Assembly (NCBI GenBank): GCA_937915485.1 | Contig: CALGII010000198.1 | Location: forward strand, 1-8,818 | Length of the DNA: 8,818 bases | DNA from: an uncultured Ignavibacteriota bacterium | GTDB lineage: Bacteria; Bacteroidota; Ignavibacteria; Tepidaquicellales; Tepidaquicellaceae | Reading direction: 5' to 3' | Part shown: in pieces, positions 6,478 through 8,818 of the stretch | How positions within the stretch are numbered: position 1 is the first letter of the stretch | Layout of the letters: each line of letters opens with the position of its first letter | Made by a program: the position numbers and the translations under genes | Notes under the pieces: generated by a model | Databases searched by the model: none | Told to the model about the DNA's origin: nothing | Seen by the model: only the letters and a program-made list of their open reading frames with translations

Positions 6478-6951
6478 ATGCGGAAAATTGTATGCAGGGA
6501 TTCCTGCGAACTTGAACACGACGCAAAAAAAGTTTTTGACGCCGTCTCGGATGTCGGCGCGTATGAATTATGGTGGCCCGAAGACGTTAAAATAAAAGTG
6601 ATTTGCCGTAATGAAAATATTTCAGGCTCTAAGGTTGATATCCGTTCGTCGGGAGGCAGTTTTAAATGCGAATTAGTTTCTTTCATTGCGGATAAAGAAG
6701 TGAAGGTAAATTATTACGGCGGCGTCTTGCGGGGCTCCGCCGTGTGGCTGATTGATAAAACCGGTGAAGATTCCTGCCGCCTGCATTACAACCTCGACCT
6801 CGTTCCGCACGGCTTCATCCCCGAATTCCTTTCTAATTTTATTGACTTTTCGGCGATTCACTCGAGAACTATGACTGTAATGTTTTCCGGCCTGAAGAAA
6901 CATCTCGATTCGGAACGGAATCGTGATTTAAAAACCGCTTGGAGGAAATAA
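6478..6951 (+). CDS. SRPBCC (START/polyketide cyclase-like) family protein
   Basis: The protein has 157 residues and no signal peptide, so it is probably cytoplasmic. The pattern fits the helix-grip SRPBCC fold: strand IVCRDSCELEHDAKKVF (the beta-strand and first helix with the usual VFDAVSDVGAYELWWPED, compare VWxxLxDxxxxxxWxP), a series of strands (KIKVICRN, SKVDIRSSG, FKCELVSFIADKEVKVNYY, GSAVWLIDK, SCRLHYNLDLVPHG), and a long C-terminal helix with HSRTMTVMFSGLKKHLDSE. Such proteins bind a hydrophobic ligand or act as cyclases, aromatases or lipid carriers; no catalytic residue can be assigned here. The start at 6478 lacks a Shine-Dalgarno sequence. The 30-base distance from the SIMPL gene suggests co-transcription, but no shared pathway is known. 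Confidence 0.82.
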   Translation: MRKIVCRDSCELEHDAKKVFDAVSDVGAYELWWPEDVKIKVICRNENISGSKVDIRSSGGSFKCELVSFIADKEVKVNYYGGVLRGSAVWLIDKTGEDSCRLHYNLDLVPHGFIPEFLSNFIDFSAIHSRTMTVMFSGLKKHLDSERNRDLKTAWRK

Positions 6952-6969
6952 CAAACGTTAATAGGAGAA

Positions 6970-6998
6970 TTGGAATTTCTTCGTTATCCCCGTTAAAA
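6970..6998 (+). promoter_or_regulatory. Weak candidate promoter before the third propeller gene
   Basis: TTGGAA (6970-6975) and TTAAAA (6993-6998) are separated by 17 bases. If used, transcription would begin near 7005, so the following hairpin would be at the extreme 5' end of the mRNA. Both boxes are imperfect and the region is AT-rich, so chance is likely. Confidence 0.2.
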
Positions 6999-7002
6999 AA
7001 AG

Positions 7003-7034
7003 AACTATTTAACCCCGGAAAGGGTTTAATAGTT
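7003..7034 (+). repeat. 13-bp hairpin in the leader of the third propeller gene
   Basis: AACTATTTAACCC (7003-7015) pairs with GGGTTTAATAGTT (7022-7034) with one T-T mismatch and a 6-base loop, CGGAAA. The stem ends 16 bases before the start codon at 7051. On the + strand it is followed by AAAATG and so is not a classical terminator; read on the - strand it is followed by CTTTTTTTAAC, which would suit one, but no - strand gene is present to use it. It could be a 5' mRNA stabiliser or an operator. Confidence 0.6.
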
Positions 7035-7050
7035 AAAATGAAAAACAACA

Positions 7051-8280
7051 ATGAGAATCCTTTTACTCGTCCTTTTGCTTGCGGCGTTCAAAACCGCGGG
7101 TGCGCAGTGGCAGCCCATTAATGTTACTGAAGGCTCTGACATTTTCGGAGCAAGTTTCCTCTCAAGCCAGACAGGCTATGTTTGCGGTTACGGCAACAGA
7201 TTGCAAAAAACAACCGACGGCGGCGTCACCTGGATTGACCTCTCTTTCGAAGGCACTCAGCATAACCTGAACTCCGTTGAGTTTATTAATAATCTGACGG
7301 GTTTCCTTGCTTCATCAAACGATACCGTCTATAAAACATCCGACGGCGGCGTAACCTGGTACCATAAGTATTTTTTCGGATATCCGGTGATGAATATTCA
7401 GTTTCTTGACTCAATGAACGGATTTGCTTCGGGTTATAACAAGTTCTCGGTAACCACAAACTCTGGTGCGTCGTGGACGACTTCATCCGCTCCCGCTGAC
7501 GGTAATATATTTTTTCTTAACAGTATGACCGGCTGGTCGACAAAATACCTTGGAGGCGGAAATTCCGAATTGCATAAGACTACGAACGGCGGAATTAACT
7601 GGACTCATCAATTCTCAACGTCGAATTTTCGTATACTATACGACGTTTTTTTCGTGAATCAGAATACTGGATGGGTATCAGGTTACAGACACTACATTGC
7701 CCGCACGACGAACGGAGGCGCGAATTGGGAAGTGCAGCACGAAACTGAAAGCGGCCCCGGCCTGTATTCGATCAGATTCATCAATTCTCAAACGGGATGG
7801 ACCGCGGGCGACAGATTGAACTCGGTATCCTGCTATTATACTACTAACGGTGGTTCTGCCTGGCTTGCTGAAAGCGGAGTCGTTCATTCCGGAAGACTGA
7901 CGAAAGTCAGATTTACCTCGGGCATAAACGGATGGATTGTCGGACAGTACGGCAAAGCGTTCAAAACACTGAACGCCGGCGGTCTGACAGGAATTCATAA
8001 TCCCGTGAGCGGCGCTGCCGGTTTCGAACTGAATCAGAATTATCCGAATCCTTTTAATCCTTCAACGCTGATTTCTTTCTCCCTTTCCGAACGGGGATTC
8101 GTGTCCCTGAAAATATACGACGCCCTCGGAAGGGAAGTAGCCGCTCCGGTTAATGGTGTGCTGAATGGAGGATTTCATTCAGTTAAGTTTGATGCGGGAA
8201 ATCTCTCGGCCGGAATTTATTTCTATAAACTGATTTCGGGCAGTAATTCAAGCGTAAGAAAAATGATGGTTCTAAAGTAA
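7051..8280 (+). CDS. T9SS-secreted Ycf48/HCF136-like beta-propeller protein
   Basis: The protein has 409 residues. A compact Sec signal peptide (MRILLLVLLLAAFKTAGA|QW, cleavage after 18) is followed by seven repeat motifs: KTTDGGVTW, KTSDGGVTW, VTTNSGASW, KTTNGGINW, RTTNGGANW, YTTNGGSAW and KTLNAGG. Most are preceded by the phrase F[LIV][NS]xxTG[WYF]xxG, the same layout as the gene at the window start. Seven units fit a seven-bladed propeller. Residues 325-409 are the T9SS sorting domain (ELNQNYPNPFNPSTLI opening, LKIYDALGREVAAPV, ending RKMMVLK). Predicted location is the cell surface or medium; ligand unknown. The start at 7051 is fixed by an in-frame stop (7039-7041) just upstream; no Shine-Dalgarno sequence is seen. 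A nearby ATG at 7038 is in another frame. It is a paralogue of the gene at 2044 but closer in repeat style to the first gene. Confidence 0.94.
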   Translation: MRILLLVLLLAAFKTAGAQWQPINVTEGSDIFGASFLSSQTGYVCGYGNRLQKTTDGGVTWIDLSFEGTQHNLNSVEFINNLTGFLASSNDTVYKTSDGGVTWYHKYFFGYPVMNIQFLDSMNGFASGYNKFSVTTNSGASWTTSSAPADGNIFFLNSMTGWSTKYLGGGNSELHKTTNGGINWTHQFSTSNFRILYDVFFVNQNTGWVSGYRHYIARTTNGGANWEVQHETESGPGLYSIRFINSQTGWTAGDRLNSVSCYYTTNGGSAWLAESGVVHSGRLTKVRFTSGINGWIVGQYGKAFKTLNAGGLTGIHNPVSGAAGFELNQNYPNPFNPSTLISFSLSERGFVSLKIYDALGREVAAPVNGVLNGGFHSVKFDAGNLSAGIYFYKLISGSNSSVRKMMVLK

Positions 8281-8329
8281 AGGTTCTCCGTTTCGTCCTG
8301 TTATACCCCTGAAGTAATGTCTTCTCTGC

Positions 8330-8349
8330 AAATATGCGGATGAATCCGC
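8330..8349 (+). repeat. Recurring AAATATGCGGA element with hairpin
   Basis: AAATATGCGGA (8330-8340) is identical to 1187-1197; both follow T9SS gene stop codons. Here it runs into a 5-bp stem, GCGGA (8336-8340) with TCCGC (8345-8349) and a TGAA loop. There is no T-tract. It could be a weak transcript end or RNA-stability element. Confidence 0.4.
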
Positions 8350-8358
8350 TGCGACTGG

Positions 8359-8375
8359 ATGACAAAAGTTGTCAT
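8359..8375. repeat. Perfect inverted repeat ATGACAA/TTGTCAT
   Basis: ATGACAA (8359-8365) and TTGTCAT (8369-8375) are perfect 7-base arms around a 3-base centre, AAG. A 3-base centre is tight for an RNA loop but normal for a dimeric regulator site, so an operator is a reasonable reading. It lies 124 bases before the STAS-like start codon and 79 after the propeller stop codon. Confidence 0.45.
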
Positions 8376-8433
8376 GGATATATTATTCCGCTTCTCTTAT
8401 TTTATAACTATTGTAAAATTCCCGGATTTTTCA

Positions 8434-8451
8434 CCGAATATCCGGATTCGG
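8434..8451. repeat. Inverted repeat CCGAAT/ATTCGG around ATCCGG
   Basis: CCGAAT (8434-8439) and ATTCGG (8446-8451) are complementary across ATCCGG. The centre also forms the 8-base palindrome ATCCGGAT, shared with the inverted repeat at 5386-5406. It is 48 bases before the STAS-like start codon, a typical operator distance. Confidence 0.45.
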
Positions 8452-8498
8452 AAAACAGGAATTATCTTATTCTAAAAAATACTTAATCTTGTAATTGT

Positions 8499-8818
8499 AT
8501 GGGGTGGAAAGTATCATTTATCAGCGAACACAACATCGTTGAAACCGCATTTTTCGGTACTATGAAAAAATCTGAACTCGACGATGCTATCAAAGCCACG
8601 CTGGACGAATGCGTGTCAAGAAAAGTCCTGAAAATATTAGCCGATTGCAGCGGTCTTCAGGGCGGACATTCGCTTTTTGACCTTTACGAAAAAATTAATG
8701 TTCTTAACGAAATGGGACTCGATAAAAATATCCGCGAAGCCTTGATTATGCCCGAAGAACAGTTGCAGCAGGATAAAATCGAATTCTGGGAACTTGCCCT
8801 TGGTAATAAAGGATATAC
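8499..8818 (+). CDS. SpoIIAA/STAS-like protein (3' truncated)
   Basis: The frame is open from the ATG at 8499 to the window end, giving 106 residues with no stop. The N-terminus, WKVSFISEHNIVETAFFG, is the paired-strand start of SpoIIAA-like/STAS-SEC14-type proteins, followed by a helix (MKKSELDDAIKATLDECV), a strand with the conserved Asp (KVLKILADCSGL), a helical region (HSLFDLYEKINVLNEMG) and another strand (REALIMPEE). This alternation of strand and helix fits the STAS fold. No signal peptide is present, so a cytoplasmic role is likely, perhaps in regulation, but no partner kinase or sigma factor is visible. No Shine-Dalgarno sequence precedes the ATG; TAATCTTG at 8484-8491 is one mismatch from the TAnnTTTG promoter box and would give an almost leaderless transcript. 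Residue count to the end of the domain cannot be judged. Confidence 0.75.
   Translation, partial: MGWKVSFISEHNIVETAFFGTMKKSELDDAIKATLDECVSRKVLKILADCSGLQGGHSLFDLYEKINVLNEMGLDKNIREALIMPEEQLQQDKIEFWELALGNKGY

Noticed and set aside
6345..6686. A 113-residue reading frame on the - strand
   Set aside because: It spans the junction of two well-supported + strand genes (SIMPL and SRPBCC) and has no domain features.
6939..7121. A 60-residue frame on the + strand starting from TTG
   Set aside because: It overlaps the end of the SRPBCC gene, the hairpin and the signal peptide of the third propeller in another frame; its composition is not protein-like.
7678..7998. A 106-residue reading frame on the - strand
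   Set aside because: It is antisense to repeats of the third propeller protein and is explained by its codon pattern.
1..8280. Photosystem II assembly function suggested by Ycf48/HCF136-like repeats
   Set aside because: The proteins carry Sec signals where the N-terminus is visible and T9SS sorting domains, are paralogous exoproteins, and no photosynthesis gene is present.

Overview
The window looks like chromosomal DNA from the Ignavibacteria/Chlorobi side of the Bacteroidota superphylum. The main clue is four separate proteins ending in the type IX secretion (T9SS) C-terminal sorting domain, each with a version of the EQNYPNPFNPST opening motif typical of that lineage. Shine-Dalgarno sequences are weak or absent before most genes, and one intergenic site matches the Bacteroidota promoter box TAnnTTTG, which fits. 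All nine supported genes lie on the + strand. I see no RNA gene, insertion sequence, phage gene or CRISPR array.

Layout: (1) 1-1163, the 3' part of a T9SS-secreted Ycf48/HCF136-like repeat protein that begins upstream of the window; (2) 1265-1783, a small lipoprotein of unknown function; (3) 2044-3267, a complete Ycf48-like T9SS protein; (4) 3454-5349, a larger T9SS protein whose main domain I do not recognise; (5) 5454-5630, a 58-residue two-helix membrane protein; (6) 5758-6447, a SIMPL (DUF541) periplasmic protein; (7) 6478-6951, an SRPBCC/START-fold protein 30 bases downstream, probably co-transcribed with it; (8) 7051-8280, a third Ycf48-like T9SS protein; (9) 8499-8818, the 5' part of an SpoIIAA/STAS-like gene that runs off the window end.

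The shared theme is the cell envelope and export. Four proteins are predicted to be exported by Sec, cross the outer membrane through T9SS and be processed or anchored at the cell surface, and a lipoprotein, a small membrane protein and a SIMPL protein are also envelope-directed. Only the SRPBCC and STAS-like proteins look cytoplasmic. Apart from the 30-base gap between the SIMPL and SRPBCC genes, intergenic gaps are about 100-260 bases, so most genes probably have their own promoters. This looks more like an accessory envelope region than one dedicated operon.

The points most worth a second look are non-coding or evolutionary: a nearly identical stretch of DNA inside the sorting domains of two otherwise unrelated proteins; short elements recurring downstream of several stop codons; an 8-base direct repeat with a 21-base period beside a Bacteroidota-type promoter box; a 13-bp hairpin just before the third propeller gene; and three hairpins packed upstream of the STAS-like gene. 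I found no convincing new defence or metabolic system.
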